From Williamsia sp. 1135 (GTDB taxonomy: Bacteria > Actinomycetota > Actinomycetes > Mycobacteriales > Mycobacteriaceae), in the NCBI RefSeq assembly GCF_002095395.1, contig NZ_MJEI01000089.1, positions 1 through 64,000 on the forward strand: DNA of 64,000 bases, written 5' to 3'. Below the pieces are notes generated by a model, which did no database searches, was not told the origin of the DNA, and worked only from the letters and a program-made list of their open reading frames with translations. Each line of letters begins with the position of its first letter. The first letter of the stretch is position 1. The position numbers were made by a program, and so were the translations under genes. Shown piece after piece: positions 1 to 8,888 of the stretch.

Positions 1-291
1 CTCTACCCGCGCCTTCGCAGCCCCCGGACGCAACCGCGTCATAGACGTCAACACCGCCGCCGGCGAGGAACATCCCACCTTCGAATACGCCCGCCGCACA
101 GCAACTTCCCGCAACACAGGCAAACTAGCCGACTGCAACCGCCGAGACGCGACCTCCAACCGCTCCACCACACGCACACAATCCACGTCAGACAGAGCAG
201 TCAGATCCAACGTCAACAAGCGAGCGATCGCAGCATCCAGCTCCGACACCACACCCACCACCGGCGAATCGATGACGACACCATCAGACAT
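1..291 (-). CDS. DUF222 / 13E12-repeat family HNH endonuclease-like protein, N-terminal part
   Basis: The gene runs off the left edge; only 97 N-terminal codons are present. The reading frame starts at ATG 291 and stays open to base 1. The peptide begins MSDGVVIDSPVVGVVSELDA and contains an Arg- and Leu-rich helix followed by LRPGAAKARVE, which fits the N-terminal DUF222 region of actinobacterial 13E12-repeat proteins. Those proteins usually carry a C-terminal HNH nuclease domain, which would lie outside the window. Family membership is by recognition of the pattern, not by alignment. A LexA-like site lies about 107 bp upstream, which fits the known DNA-damage control of some 13E12 genes in M. 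tuberculosis. It could be a complete gene or a relic; the missing part decides. Confidence 0.65.
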   Translation of the reverse strand, partial: MSDGVVIDSPVVGVVSELDAAIARLLTLDLTALSDVDCVRVVERLEVASRRLQSASLPVLREVAVRRAYSKVGCSSPAAVLTSMTRLRPGAAKARVE

Positions 292-397
292 GCAGGCCCC
301 CCAGCCCCAGAAACACACGCGGACAACAACAACCAGAAAGGATTCGTCGTCAAAAGAGTTTCTCTACGTCTGACAATACCAGGGCTTCGCACATCTG

Positions 398-413
398 GCA
401 AACATATGTTCGA
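398..413 (-). promoter_or_regulatory. LexA (SOS box)-like site
   Basis: Read on the minus strand the site is TCGAACATATGTTTGC. The mycobacterial SOS box is TCGAAC-N4-GTTCGA, so the first half is perfect and the second half matches 4 of 6. It lies upstream of the DUF222/HNH gene that starts at 291, and the 3' end of the PhyH gene is on its other side. Confidence 0.55.
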
Positions 414-437
414 ACACTGTTGGCGGCTTCGCGCGTC

Positions 438-1286
438 CTAGCGCGCAGCGTTCTTGATGAACTCTTCAACTCCCGCAGCAGGTTTGGTCCCGCCGAAATA
501 TCCGCCGCGGACATGTCGGCGCAGGGTGTTGTCGTCGGTAGCCCGTGCTGCGGAGTGCCAGAGGTAGGCGTCATGAAAGAGGATGTCGCCGCGCTCTGCG
601 TACACGGCGACCTCGCCGCGGATCTTCTCGAATCCCAGCGGCATCTCGAAGGGCGGCTTCCGCGTGGTGCGTCCGCCGGAAGGTTGTGCGGTATCAGGAA
701 CTCTGACGCCGTTGGCATTTCGATACGGTGCCGGCGTCGACCACAGATGACTCCCGGGCACCACTCGCAGAAAACCGTTGGCCGGACTCGTGCCGTCGAC
801 GTGCACGGTGAACGCAGTGCTCGGCCAGACATCCAAGCTAGGACTGGCCTGCCAATCGGAATGCCAGCCGATGCGGGTGTAGCCAGACTCTTTGCCTGGT
901 CGGGCATCCTGGTAGACCACCCCGTTCTGTTCATGAGCCCGCAGCCAACACTCTGGACCGAGGAGCCTCGTCATCAATTGCTCGACCACCGGGTGGGTGA
1001 TCGCGGCATCGACTGCAGGCGACAGTTCGCTGATGAACTCGACGTAATTTGCGAACTTGTCAGCCTTGGCCGCCTCGTCCAGGAAGACAGTCGATCCGTA
1101 GCGCGCATCCAACTCCCCAGCGATCACACCACGCTGCGCAGCAACGCATTCCGACTCGATCGCATCGACGTCTGAAACGCTCAACACCCCACGCAGAGTC
1201 GCGTAGCCGTGCATGTCGTAGAACCAGATCAGCCCCTCGAGGTCGTCGGGACCGAAGACGCCGGGTTCATGAAGCGGAAGAGTCAT
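438..1286 (-). CDS. Phytanoyl-CoA dioxygenase (PhyH) family protein
   Basis: A 282-residue Fe(II)/2-oxoglutarate-dependent oxygenase of the PhyH family. The metal triad is visible as His142-x-Asp144 (in GWHSDW) and His244 (in LWHSAA), and Arg257 sits at the place that usually binds the 2-oxoglutarate carboxylate. The length is usual for the family, which includes phytanoyl-CoA and ectoine hydroxylases; the substrate cannot be told. The start is ATG 1286, with only a weak ribosome site, so a short leader is possible. It is a single gene pointing the same way as the downstream DUF222 gene, about 150 bp away. No KstR box is seen near it, so a link to steroid metabolism is not supported. Confidence 0.85.
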   Translation of the reverse strand: MTLPLHEPGVFGPDDLEGLIWFYDMHGYATLRGVLSVSDVDAIESECVAAQRGVIAGELDARYGSTVFLDEAAKADKFANYVEFISELSPAVDAAITHPVVEQLMTRLLGPECWLRAHEQNGVVYQDARPGKESGYTRIGWHSDWQASPSLDVWPSTAFTVHVDGTSPANGFLRVVPGSHLWSTPAPYRNANGVRVPDTAQPSGGRTTRKPPFEMPLGFEKIRGEVAVYAERGDILFHDAYLWHSAARATDDNTLRRHVRGGYFGGTKPAAGVEEFIKNAAR

Positions 1287-1369
1287 GTTTCGACGATAGA
1301 TTCCCCCGGGAGATGCGGCAGCGCGAGTTCACCTGGTGGTAACGAATCACCGCGCCGGACGACGCCCGC

Positions 1370-2173
1370 CTAGGCGCCGGAGTCGATGAGCACGTCTACC
1401 GCCTTGATCGGGCCGCGACCGCTGTCGAACTCGAAGAGACCGACGCCCCTCCAGTCGTCGTGCTTCAACCCGACCGCGACCGTGTGTCCCGCTGCCAGAT
1501 ACTTGTGCGCTCGCAGCCCGTGAAGTGCTGTCGCCCAGACGTGCGCGCCCGCGTCGTCACCCGAGATCGTCACTGCGGCCGCCCGATCGAGATACCGACC
1601 CGCGCCCGGCGCATCACCCGTCGCCACGGCATCCAAGAAATTGCCGACAGTCGCCTTGGCCTCGCCCCCTACGCGGCGAAATCCCTCGACGAAACCCAGT
1701 GCGCCGCGTGGGCCTTGATTCTTCATCAGAGCCACCGACAATCTGGTCGCCACCGGCGCCGCCGCGATTCCGCTGCGCAGGAACTGCGCAATCATCCCGG
1801 GCAACTCCCAGTACGCAGCGAGCCGTTCGATCCGGAGCTGGTTGCCGACCTCCCGCAGGTCGTAGCGGATGTGCACAGGTACCCGCATCGTCACCTTCGC
1901 CGACATCTCGACTTCGAGTTCGACGTCGCGCATCACAGAGCGGCCGCACACGACGTCGACGTCCCGATGGAACGTGATGCGGCGAGGACCGATAAAAGTG
2001 TCGTAGAAGCGCTCGATCTCGCCGCGACCTACGTGCGGCCGCGAACCCACCGGGTCGTTGACGATGCCGTCGTCGGTGAACAGGCCGACCCATGCCGCCC
2101 GATCGTGGGCACCAGCAGCCGCCGGCGATCGTTCAACCACTGCAAGCATCTGTTCTCGATCGAATGACGGCAT
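1370..2173 (-). CDS. NTF2-like (SnoaL / ketosteroid-isomerase fold) protein, two tandem domains
   Basis: About 267 residues, roughly twice the size of a single NTF2-like domain. Residues 5-130 look like one SnoaL/KSI-type unit (motif WVGLFTDDGIVNDPVGS) and residues 155-265 like a second, more divergent unit. I chose ATG 2173 because GGGAG lies 7 bases upstream; a GTG at 2179 would be almost on top of that ribosome site. It is divergent from the SDR gene at 2288, and the 114 bp between them hold two KstR boxes, so steroid-responsive control is likely. A role in isomerising or binding a steroid intermediate is an inference; catalytic residues were not assigned. Confidence 0.75.
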   Translation of the reverse strand: MPSFDREQMLAVVERSPAAAGAHDRAAWVGLFTDDGIVNDPVGSRPHVGRGEIERFYDTFIGPRRITFHRDVDVVCGRSVMRDVELEVEMSAKVTMRVPVHIRYDLREVGNQLRIERLAAYWELPGMIAQFLRSGIAAAPVATRLSVALMKNQGPRGALGFVEGFRRVGGEAKATVGNFLDAVATGDAPGAGRYLDRAAAVTISGDDAGAHVWATALHGLRAHKYLAAGHTVAVGLKHDDWRGVGLFEFDSGRGPIKAVDVLIDSGA

Positions 2174-2196
2174 GCGCACGCTCCCTTTCGCAAAAG

Positions 2197-2210
2197 TAGA
2201 ACGTGTTCTA
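2197..2210. promoter_or_regulatory. KstR operator 1 of a tandem pair
   Basis: TAGAACGTGTTCTA matches the KstR pattern TnnAACnnGTTnnA at every defined base and is a perfect palindrome. It is 23 bp upstream of the NTF2-like gene. Confidence 0.88.
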
Positions 2211-2225
2211 CGTCTAGGCGCAAAG

Positions 2226-2239
2226 TAGAACGTGTTCTA
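2226..2239. promoter_or_regulatory. KstR operator 2 of a tandem pair
   Basis: The same 14-bp palindrome TAGAACGTGTTCTA recurs 29 bp from the first copy (centre to centre). It sits 48 bp upstream of the divergent SDR gene, so each of the two genes appears to have its own operator. Confidence 0.88.
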
Positions 2240-2287
2240 CCCCGTGCCCGGTCTGCCGAGCGGGGCCCCGACTGAAAGTGATTCCAG

Positions 2288-3313
2288 ATGAAAGTAGCCG
2301 TAACCGGAGCCGCCGGGTTCGTGGGCCGCAATCTCGTCGACCAACTCGTCGCCCGCGGTGACACCGTGGTGGCGATCGATCGGCAACGCCCCTCGACCGC
2401 GAGCGCACCTGCGGTGACCTGGGTGGCGGCCGACATCCTCGACCCGGCAGCGCTGACGTCCGCCTTCGACGGAGTCGATGTGGTGTATCACCTGGTCGCG
2501 GTCATCACCCTGCGGCACACCGACGAGAACGCCTGGCGCATCAACACCGAGGGCGTCCGCAACGTCGCCGAGGCCGCACTGGCTGCCGGAGCCCGGCGAA
2601 TGGTGCATTGCAGTTCCATCCACTCGTTCGACCAGTACGAATGCGGCGGCACGATCGACGAGCTGTCCGCACGATCGGACAGCACCGACCTTCCCGTCTA
2701 CGACCGCTCGAAGTGGTCGGGCGAGCAGGAGCTGCAGAAGGTCATCGCGAAGGGCCTCGACGCGGTCATCTGCAACCCGACCGCCGTCTACGGCCCCGTT
2801 GACCACGCCCCTTACTCGCGGATCAACGGCATGCTCCGCGACTCCGCGCGGGGTCGAGTGCCCGCGCTGATCACCGGCGGCTTCGACCTCGTCGACGTCC
2901 GCGACGTCGCGGCGGGACTCATCCTCGCGGCTGAGCACGGCAAGACCGGCGAGAACTACCTGTTGACCGGTGAGATGACCGAGATGTTCGAAGCATTCAA
3001 GATGGTTGCCCGCGAGGCAGGGCGACGCGGCCCGGCGGTGGCCTTCCCGATGCGGTGGGTACAGGCGATACTGCCTGTAGCCGAACCACTCTGCAAACTC
3101 TTCAAGTCGGATCTGGTCTCCGAGGCCGCGCTCGGCGCACTCGAGGCCCAGCCAGTCGTCGACGGGACCAAAGCCCGCCGCGACCTCGGGTTCGCGCCCC
3201 GGCCGACGACCGAAACGATGCGGGACTACGTCGACTTCCTCGTCGGTGCCGGTCAGTTGCAGCGGCGAGGGGTTGTCGCGACTGAGCGTAAGCCGGCGGG
3301 CGCCCTGGCCTGA
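2288..3313 (+). CDS. NAD-dependent epimerase/dehydratase-type (extended SDR) oxidoreductase
   Basis: A 341-residue extended short-chain dehydrogenase. The N-terminus carries the Rossmann motif TGAAGFVGRN (residues 6-15), and YDRSK at about 138-142 is the YxxxK active site; C-terminal residues 250-341 form the variable substrate lid. The family includes nucleotide-sugar epimerases, dihydroflavonol reductases and 3-beta-hydroxysteroid dehydrogenases. With two KstR boxes in the divergent promoter, a steroid or steroid-derived substrate is plausible, but this is an inference. It is shorter than, and not obviously the same as, the mycobacterial 3-beta-HSD Rv1106c. The gene ends at a strong hairpin shared with the convergent gene at 3385. 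Confidence 0.85.
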   Translation: MKVAVTGAAGFVGRNLVDQLVARGDTVVAIDRQRPSTASAPAVTWVAADILDPAALTSAFDGVDVVYHLVAVITLRHTDENAWRINTEGVRNVAEAALAAGARRMVHCSSIHSFDQYECGGTIDELSARSDSTDLPVYDRSKWSGEQELQKVIAKGLDAVICNPTAVYGPVDHAPYSRINGMLRDSARGRVPALITGGFDLVDVRDVAAGLILAAEHGKTGENYLLTGEMTEMFEAFKMVAREAGRRGPAVAFPMRWVQAILPVAEPLCKLFKSDLVSEAALGALEAQPVVDGTKARRDLGFAPRPTTETMRDYVDFLVGAGQLQRRGVVATERKPAGALA

Positions 3314-3329
3314 CCCGCTTCTTCCTCCC

Positions 3330-3375
3330 GAATTTGCGCCGCCCACCGGTCACTACCGGTGGGCGGCGCAAATTC
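3330..3375. terminator. Bidirectional hairpin terminator
   Basis: A perfect 21-bp inverted repeat (arms 3330-3350 and 3355-3375) with a 4-base loop. It lies between the convergent ends of the SDR (+) and the reductase-like gene (-). No clear U-tract follows on either strand. Confidence 0.75.
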
Positions 3376-3384
3376 GGTGGGCGG

Positions 3385-4464
3385 TCAGTCTTTCGTCACC
3401 AACCCGCGACCGGTGATCTGCGGCAGGTCGAGCACGGTCAGCAATCCCGGCTGGGCCTCCACGACGGCCTGCACCGCGTTCACCAAACGCATTGCGGTGA
3501 CCAGCATTCCGGAGTCGTTGTGGTCGCCGTTCTCACCGTGGTGGACGAAATCGACGGTCATCACGGGGTCGCCGGTGATCTCGATGCGGTAGCAGCCGTC
3601 CCCGTGACTCGGGATCGGCCAATCGGGCTGAGCGTCTGCCTGGGTGCGGGTGACGTGCTCGAGAACGATTCGCGGCGTGCCGTTCACGGTTCCGATGACC
3701 TCGAATCGAACCGCGGCCATGGTCCCCTTCGCAATGTGGCAGGACGCGATGTCGTAGTCCTCGTCCGCTGGGCGGCGGTCGATCTTCTCCACCAGCGGTT
3801 CGTCGAGGGTGAGGTCCAGCCCGGCGGCGAGCTGCCGCACAACCGGACCCCAGGCGAGCGAGAGCACCCCGGGCATCCACAGCATGGACTCGGTGTCCAT
3901 CGGCTTGCCGAATCCGAACAGTTCGGTCATGGTCATCGGCTGGTAGTACGTCGAGTAGTCCGCAATCTCTGCGACGCGCAGTTCGTCGATGCGCTTGGAC
4001 AGCGACGTCATGGCGAGCGGCAGAACGTCGTTCGCGAATCCGGGATCGATACCGTTGACGTGCAGACTGGCATTGCCGGCACGCGCGGCGCTGCGGATGC
4101 GCTCGTTGAGCTCGTCCGGGAACACGCCGTCGGGATACACAAGAGCCACCGGGCCGGATGCGACGACATTGACCCCGGCTTCGAGGAAGCTGATCAGATC
4201 CTCGATGGCCTCCATGATCCGGTCATCGGTCATCGCGCCGTGGACGATGCAGTCCGGCCGGAGAGCAAGCAGCTCTTCCTTGCTGCCACTGGCCTTCAGA
4301 CCCAGTTCGCGACCAAGGCCGGCCAGTTCGCCGACATCCTTGCCCACCTTGTCGGGGTTCGACACCCAGACGCCGACCAACTCGAGCTCCGGCCGGGCGA
4401 GCACGCCCGCGATCGACAGCTTTCCGATGGTGCCGGTCGACCAGACCACTACGCGCAACGCCAC
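3385..4464 (-). CDS. Dihydrodipicolinate-reductase-like NAD(P)H-dependent oxidoreductase
   Basis: 359 residues with an N-terminal Rossmann domain (VVWSTGTIGKLSI at about 5-17) of the DapB N-terminal type, then a long C-terminal domain like that of diaminopentanoate dehydrogenases. True DapB proteins are about 250 residues, so this is not the lysine-pathway enzyme. A KstR box stands 22 bp upstream of the ATG, which places the gene in the steroid regulon; members of this family often occur in actinobacterial lipid and steroid loci without a defined reaction. It is a single-gene unit ending at the hairpin 3330-3375. Function beyond an NAD(P)H-linked reductase or dehydrogenase is unknown. Confidence 0.8.
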   Translation of the reverse strand: MALRVVVWSTGTIGKLSIAGVLARPELELVGVWVSNPDKVGKDVGELAGLGRELGLKASGSKEELLALRPDCIVHGAMTDDRIMEAIEDLISFLEAGVNVVASGPVALVYPDGVFPDELNERIRSAARAGNASLHVNGIDPGFANDVLPLAMTSLSKRIDELRVAEIADYSTYYQPMTMTELFGFGKPMDTESMLWMPGVLSLAWGPVVRQLAAGLDLTLDEPLVEKIDRRPADEDYDIASCHIAKGTMAAVRFEVIGTVNGTPRIVLEHVTRTQADAQPDWPIPSHGDGCYRIEITGDPVMTVDFVHHGENGDHNDSGMLVTAMRLVNAVQAVVEAQPGLLTVLDLPQITGRGLVTKD

Positions 4465-4486
4465 TTCAGACCTCCAGGCTAGAAAC

Positions 4487-4500
4487 TAGAACACGTTCCA
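4487..4500. promoter_or_regulatory. KstR operator
   Basis: TAGAACACGTTCCA fits TnnAACnnGTTnnA at every defined base. It lies just upstream of the minus-strand reductase-like gene. Confidence 0.85.
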
Positions 4501-4524
4501 CACTAGATCCCCGAGCGCCGGAAA

Positions 4525-4575
4525 TGGGTCGTTTTGGCGGAGCCCACCTGGGCTTTCGTTCGCCAGAACGACCCA
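4525..4575. terminator. Long imperfect hairpin at the 3' end of the MFS gene
   Basis: Arms 4525-4539 and 4561-4575 pair over 15 bp with one mismatch, around a 21-base loop. The inner arm ends read TTTTGGCG and CGCCAgAA, as in the hairpins at 6410 and 62197. Confidence 0.6.
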
Positions 4576-4592
4576 CTTTCGGAGAGTGGCGG

Positions 4593-5870
4593 TTAGAGTT
4601 CCTCGGCGCCGACCAGCGCGGCTTCTCCGAAACGGCGTTCCGTCTCGAGACTCGGCTCTGGCTTCGGGGCACCTCCGACCATCGAGATGGCCAGCACCGC
4701 GACGGCGCAGTATCCGACAGCGAACCAGTACGGTGCGGCGTTCGAGTCGAACCATTCCGCCAGGTGCGCGACGAGCAGCGCAGACACCGCCGCGCCCATC
4801 CAGCGCAGGAAGTTGTATCCCGCACTCGACACCGACCGCGGTCCGGTGCCGGCGGCCATCGCCATACCGGTCAGAGCGGTGTTCAGCACGCCCGACGGAA
4901 TACCCGAGACGATGATGGCGGCCATCACCACCGCTTTGTTGTCGCCTGCAGTACCGATCGCCGCGGCGGCCATCACTACCGCGAAGACGCCGACGGCCGA
5001 GATGACTCCCAGCTTCTCACCGAGGGCCTCGACGACCCGGGGCGCCAGCGTCACACCGCTGAGGGCGACACACAGTCCCCAGCCGACGAACACGAGCCCG
5101 AGATAGATGGGACGCATGTCCAAAACGATGGGGGCCCAAGCGATGACGGTGAAGAAGCCCGCGGTGTAGAACGCCGATCCGATACCGGTGACGAGCAGCT
5201 TGCGGTTCTTCAGGGCGCGCAGCGGGTCGGTGATCCCGACCTTGGGTCGCTCCGAGGACGGGCCGTCCTTGGTCAATTTCGTCGCGCAGAGGATCGCGCC
5301 GATGGCCATCAGGATGGCAGTTCCGCCGAAGGGTGCCCGCCACGTCCACTCGCCGAGAATGGCGCCGATCAGCGGACCGACAGCGAGACCGAGACCGAGT
5401 GCCGCCTCGTACAGCAGGATCGCACCGTGCTGACCGCCCCGGGCGGATCCGATGATGAAGGCCAGCGCGGTCGCCATGAACAGCGCATTACCCAGGCCCC
5501 ACGCGACGCGAAGGGCGATCAGTTCACCGATGCCGTTGGCTGTGGCCGAAACTCCGGCCGCGACCACGATGAACACGAGGCCTGCGATCAGTGTTCGTTT
5601 GGGCCCGAACCTGTACGAGCAGTACCCGGTGATCAGCATCGCGAGTACTTGAACGCCCATGTAGACGGCGAACAGCAAGGTGACCTTGTCGGCGCCGGCG
5701 TCGAGTTGCTTGGCGATCTCAGGCAGGATCGGATCGACGAGACCGATGCCCATGAACGCGATCACCGCAGCAAACGCCGTGGCCCACACCGCGACCGGTT
5801 GACCACGGACCGCATCCAAGAATCCCTGATGCTCGGGAGCATGCTGCAGATCAGCCTGCGTTGACGTCAT
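4593..5870 (-). CDS. MFS transporter (12-TM drug-efflux type)
   Basis: 425 residues from ATG 5870, preceded by GAGGAG at 5 bases; a GTG at 5876 would sit inside that ribosome site. About twelve hydrophobic segments are visible, with the MFS loop-2/3 motif as GYCSYRFGPKRT near residue 85. It belongs to the general drug:H+ antiporter-like class; the substrate cannot be told. It follows the MarR gene with the stop and start regions almost touching, so the pair is one operon in which MarR probably represses its own efflux pump. No KstR box precedes it. Confidence 0.88.
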   Translation of the reverse strand: MTSTQADLQHAPEHQGFLDAVRGQPVAVWATAFAAVIAFMGIGLVDPILPEIAKQLDAGADKVTLLFAVYMGVQVLAMLITGYCSYRFGPKRTLIAGLVFIVVAAGVSATANGIGELIALRVAWGLGNALFMATALAFIIGSARGGQHGAILLYEAALGLGLAVGPLIGAILGEWTWRAPFGGTAILMAIGAILCATKLTKDGPSSERPKVGITDPLRALKNRKLLVTGIGSAFYTAGFFTVIAWAPIVLDMRPIYLGLVFVGWGLCVALSGVTLAPRVVEALGEKLGVISAVGVFAVVMAAAAIGTAGDNKAVVMAAIIVSGIPSGVLNTALTGMAMAAGTGPRSVSSAGYNFLRWMGAAVSALLVAHLAEWFDSNAAPYWFAVGYCAVAVLAISMVGGAPKPEPSLETERRFGEAALVGAEEL

Positions 5871-5872
5871 TT

Positions 5873-6349
5873 TCACTCCTCAGGAGATATTGAGAGGGCG
5901 CTCGTCTCGTCGACGTCCTCGAGTTGTGTACGGAGCGCGCGCAGGGCGGGCAATGCCGCGTCCAATGCCTGCAGATGGTCATCCGTCAGCCCCGACATCG
6001 CGCGGGCAAGGACCTCGTTGCGAGCCGATTGCAGCTGCTCGAGTTCGTGTCGCCCGGAGTCGGTGATGCTCACCTGCACGGCCCGACGATCATCGGGATC
6101 GGGGTCGCGTCGCACGAGTCCATGACCGACCAGTACGTCGACCGCCGCGGTGACGGTCGGCATCCGCACGGCTTCCCGGCGGGCCAGTTCGCCCATCCGC
6201 ATCGGACCGTGGTCGGCCAGTGTGGCCAACGTCGACCCCTGCGCGGCGGTGTACTCCCCGAACGGTGACCGTCTACGGATCGTCAGGTACACCCGCGCCA
6301 GCGTGGGACGGATGGCGTCGGCGAGCTCTGACATGTCAATCTCGGACAT
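5873..6349 (-). CDS. MarR family transcriptional regulator
   Basis: About 158 residues from ATG 6349. The winged-helix DNA-binding part is at residues 35-100 (GELARREAVRMPTVTAAVDV as recognition region, then the DPDDRRAVQV wing), flanked by dimerisation helices. It lies directly upstream of the MFS gene in the same direction, a usual MarR-efflux arrangement. The upstream region is short and has a TATTAC -10-like element about 12 bases before the ATG, so the mRNA may be leaderless. A possible operator covers this element. Confidence 0.88.
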   Translation of the reverse strand: MSEIDMSELADAIRPTLARVYLTIRRRSPFGEYTAAQGSTLATLADHGPMRMGELARREAVRMPTVTAAVDVLVGHGLVRRDPDPDDRRAVQVSITDSGRHELEQLQSARNEVLARAMSGLTDDHLQALDAALPALRALRTQLEDVDETSALSISPEE

Positions 6350-6351
6350 AG

Positions 6352-6364
6352 TTAGCAATGGTAA
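6352..6364. promoter_or_regulatory. Possible MarR operator overlapping the -10 element
   Basis: The 13-bp sequence TTAGCAATGGTAA is an imperfect palindrome (5 of 6 base pairs) directly in front of the marR ATG and overlaps the -10-like TATTAC on the minus strand. Autoregulation is an inference from position. Confidence 0.35.
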
Positions 6365-6409
6365 TACTTAGGACCTCGAACTATCAACCCGAGCTCCGCC
6401 CCCGCACAC

Positions 6410-6472
6410 CGATTTTGGTGGGTTCTGGCGACTAAAACCGCAGGTCGCGGTCGCCAAAACCCACCAAAATCG
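6410..6472. terminator. Long hairpin at the 3' end of purL
   Basis: Arms 6410-6431 and 6451-6472 pair over 22 bp with one mismatch, around a 19-base loop. The hairpin begins 2 bp past the purL stop. Confidence 0.7.
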
Positions 6473-6474
6473 GG

Positions 6475-8754
6475 CTAGCCGAAGAGTTTGGGAAGCGTTC
6501 CTTCAAAGGCCTCACGCAGTTCGGTGAGGGGCACGGTGAAGTCATCCTGCACCTCGACGGAGTCGCTGCCCTGATCGACGACGCCGATCCGGGTCCACGG
6601 CATCTGCCGGGCATCGAGCATGCCGGTGAAGCGCACTTCTTCCGAGCGCGGAACCGCAACCAGCACACGGCCGGACGACTCGGAGAACAGCCAGACGAAC
6701 GGATCGGCGCCCTCGGGCAGGACGATCCGGCAGCCGGTCTCCCCCGCCAGCGCGGCTTCGACGACCGTCTGCGCCAGTCCACCTTCGGAGAGATCATGCG
6801 CGGCCGAGACCAGGCCGTCGCGCGAGGCCGCGGTGAGGATCTCGCCGAGCAGGCGCTCACGCTCGAGGTCAACCGCGGGCGGCGTACCACCGAGGTGATC
6901 GTGGGCGACCTGCGACCAGATCGATCCGTCGAACTCGTCGTGGGTGTCGCCCAGCAGGATCAGCGTCTCGCCGATCTCCGTTCCGAAGCCGGTCGGAATG
7001 CGCCGACGGACGTCGTCGATGACTCCGAGCACACCGACCACCGGGGTCGGCAGGATCGCGGTCGCACCGGTCTGGTTGTAGAAACTCACGTTGCCGCCGG
7101 TGACCGGGATGCCCAGCTGCGCACAGCCATCGGCCAATCCGCGGACCGCCTGCTGGAACTGCCACATCACGGCGGGATCCTCGGGCGACCCGAAGTTCAG
7201 GCAGTTGGTGACGGCTTTGGGGCTGGCACCGCTGACGATCACGTTGCGGTACGCCTCGGCCAGTGCCAGCTGGGCACCGCGGTATGGATCCAGGTAGGTG
7301 TAACGACCGGACGCGTCGGTGGCCAGGGCGATACCACGTCCCGAGCCCTCATCGATCCGGATCATCCCGGAGTCGGCGTGCTCGGCGAGCACGGTGTTGC
7401 CCCGGACGTACCGGTCGTACTGCTCGGTGATGAACCGGCGGCTGCAGAGCGCAGGCGACGAGATCATCTGCAGCAGCGTCTCCCGCAACTCGTCACCGGA
7501 GACCGGACGCTTCAGATCCTTGGTGGTCGAAGCGATCAGGTCGTCCTGCCAGTCGGGACGGGCGACGGGACGCTCGTAGACGGGGCCTTCGTGGGCGACG
7601 GTGCGCGGCGGCACGTCGACCACGGTCTCGCCGTGCCAGGTGATCTCGAGATGCTCGCCGTCGGTGACCTCACCGATATCGGTGGCCAGCACGTCCCACT
7701 TGCGGCACACCTCCATGAACGCCTCGACGTTCTCCGGCGCCACCACCGCGCACATGCGTTCCTGCGACTCGCTCGAGAGCACCTCTGCCGGGGTCATCCC
7801 GGTGGCACGCATCGGGACCTTCTCCAGCTCGATGCGCATGCCGCCGTCTCCGGCTGCAGCCAGTTCTGAGGTGGCACAGGACAATCCGGCGCCACCGAGA
7901 TCCTGGATCCCGATGACGATGCCGGCCTTGTAGAGGTCGAGGCAGCACTCGATGAGGACCTTCTCGGTGAACGGATCGCCAACCTGCACCGCAGGCAGCT
8001 TCTTCGGACGGCCGCCGGCACTGTCGTCGAAGGTCTCCGACGCGAGCACCGACACCCCACCGATGCCGTCGAGCCCGGTGCGGGCGCCGAACAGGATGAT
8101 CCGGTTGCCTGAACCCGACGCGAACGCCAGGTGCAGATCCTCGACCCGCATCACGCCGGCGCACAGGGCGTTGACCAACGGGTTGCCGGCGTACGACTCG
8201 TCGAACACGGTTTCGCCGCCGATGTTCGGCAGACCCAGCGAGTTGCCGTAGCCACCGACACCGCGAACCACACCGTCGACCACGCGACGGGTGTCCGGCG
8301 CGTCAGCAGCGCCGAACCGCAGCTGATCCATGACCGCGATCGGACGAGCGCCCATGGCCATGATGTCGCGGACGATGCCACCCACTCCCGTGGCCGCACC
8401 CTGATAGGGCTCGACGTACGACGGGTGGTTGTGCGACTCGACCTTGAACGTGACCGCCCAGCCGTCACCGATGTCGACGACGCCGGCGTTCTCGCCGATC
8501 CCGGCGAGCATCGACGACCGCATCTCGTCGGTGGTGGTCTCGCCGAAGTAGCGCAGATGCACCTTCGACGACTTGTACGAGCAGTGCTCGGACCACATCA
8601 CCGAATACATCGCCAACTCGGCTGCGGTCGGGCGGCGGCCCAAGATCTCTTTGATCCGCTGATACTCGTCGTCCTTCAGACCCAGCTCACGGAAGGGCTG
8701 CGTCTGATCGGGGGTATCGGCGGCGACGGAAACGGTATCTACGTCTGCACTCAC
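6475..8754 (-). CDS. purL: Phosphoribosylformylglycinamidine synthase subunit PurL
   Basis: 759 residues, the normal size of actinobacterial small-type PurL. It makes FGAM from FGAR, ATP and ammonia delivered by PurQ with PurS. Visible signatures are [12 protein letters not shown] near residue 50, the ATP-binding [19 protein letters not shown] near residue 103, and two tandem AIRS-type halves (about 50-370 and 400-745). The start is GTG 8754 ([10 protein letters not shown]). purQ and an M18 aminopeptidase, usual neighbours of purL in this order of bacteria, are about 54 kb away at the other end of the window, both in the same orientation. Nothing in the gene looks damaged. Confidence 0.97.
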   Translation of the reverse strand: MSADVDTVSVAADTPDQTQPFRELGLKDDEYQRIKEILGRRPTAAELAMYSVMWSEHCSYKSSKVHLRYFGETTTDEMRSSMLAGIGENAGVVDIGDGWAVTFKVESHNHPSYVEPYQGAATGVGGIVRDIMAMGARPIAVMDQLRFGAADAPDTRRVVDGVVRGVGGYGNSLGLPNIGGETVFDESYAGNPLVNALCAGVMRVEDLHLAFASGSGNRIILFGARTGLDGIGGVSVLASETFDDSAGGRPKKLPAVQVGDPFTEKVLIECCLDLYKAGIVIGIQDLGGAGLSCATSELAAAGDGGMRIELEKVPMRATGMTPAEVLSSESQERMCAVVAPENVEAFMEVCRKWDVLATDIGEVTDGEHLEITWHGETVVDVPPRTVAHEGPVYERPVARPDWQDDLIASTTKDLKRPVSGDELRETLLQMISSPALCSRRFITEQYDRYVRGNTVLAEHADSGMIRIDEGSGRGIALATDASGRYTYLDPYRGAQLALAEAYRNVIVSGASPKAVTNCLNFGSPEDPAVMWQFQQAVRGLADGCAQLGIPVTGGNVSFYNQTGATAILPTPVVGVLGVIDDVRRRIPTGFGTEIGETLILLGDTHDEFDGSIWSQVAHDHLGGTPPAVDLERERLLGEILTAASRDGLVSAAHDLSEGGLAQTVVEAALAGETGCRIVLPEGADPFVWLFSESSGRVLVAVPRSEEVRFTGMLDARQMPWTRIGVVDQGSDSVEVQDDFTVPLTELREAFEGTLPKLFG

Positions 8755-8888
8755 GAGAACAGTCTAGGCGCTGCGCGCGGGTGCCGTCGTCGCGGTCGCC
8801 AGGCACTCCTGCGGTTCGACCGGGGTACCATTTGCTTCGCGCGTCGGGGGGCGGCGTGGCGGGGCGAACGATCGGTGGGGGCGCATCC

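Noticed and set aside
420-1175. Plus-strand open frame overlapping the PhyH gene
   Set aside because: The minus-strand frame has a full set of PhyH active-site residues; the plus-strand translation is low-complexity and unrelated to any family.
6796-7869. Long plus-strand open frame opposite purL
   Set aside because: It is a shadow of the high-GC purL gene: Arg/His/Asp-rich, with no ribosome site or recognisable domain. The same holds for other long antisense frames, for example opposite clpC1, fadD19, fadE29 and hsaF.
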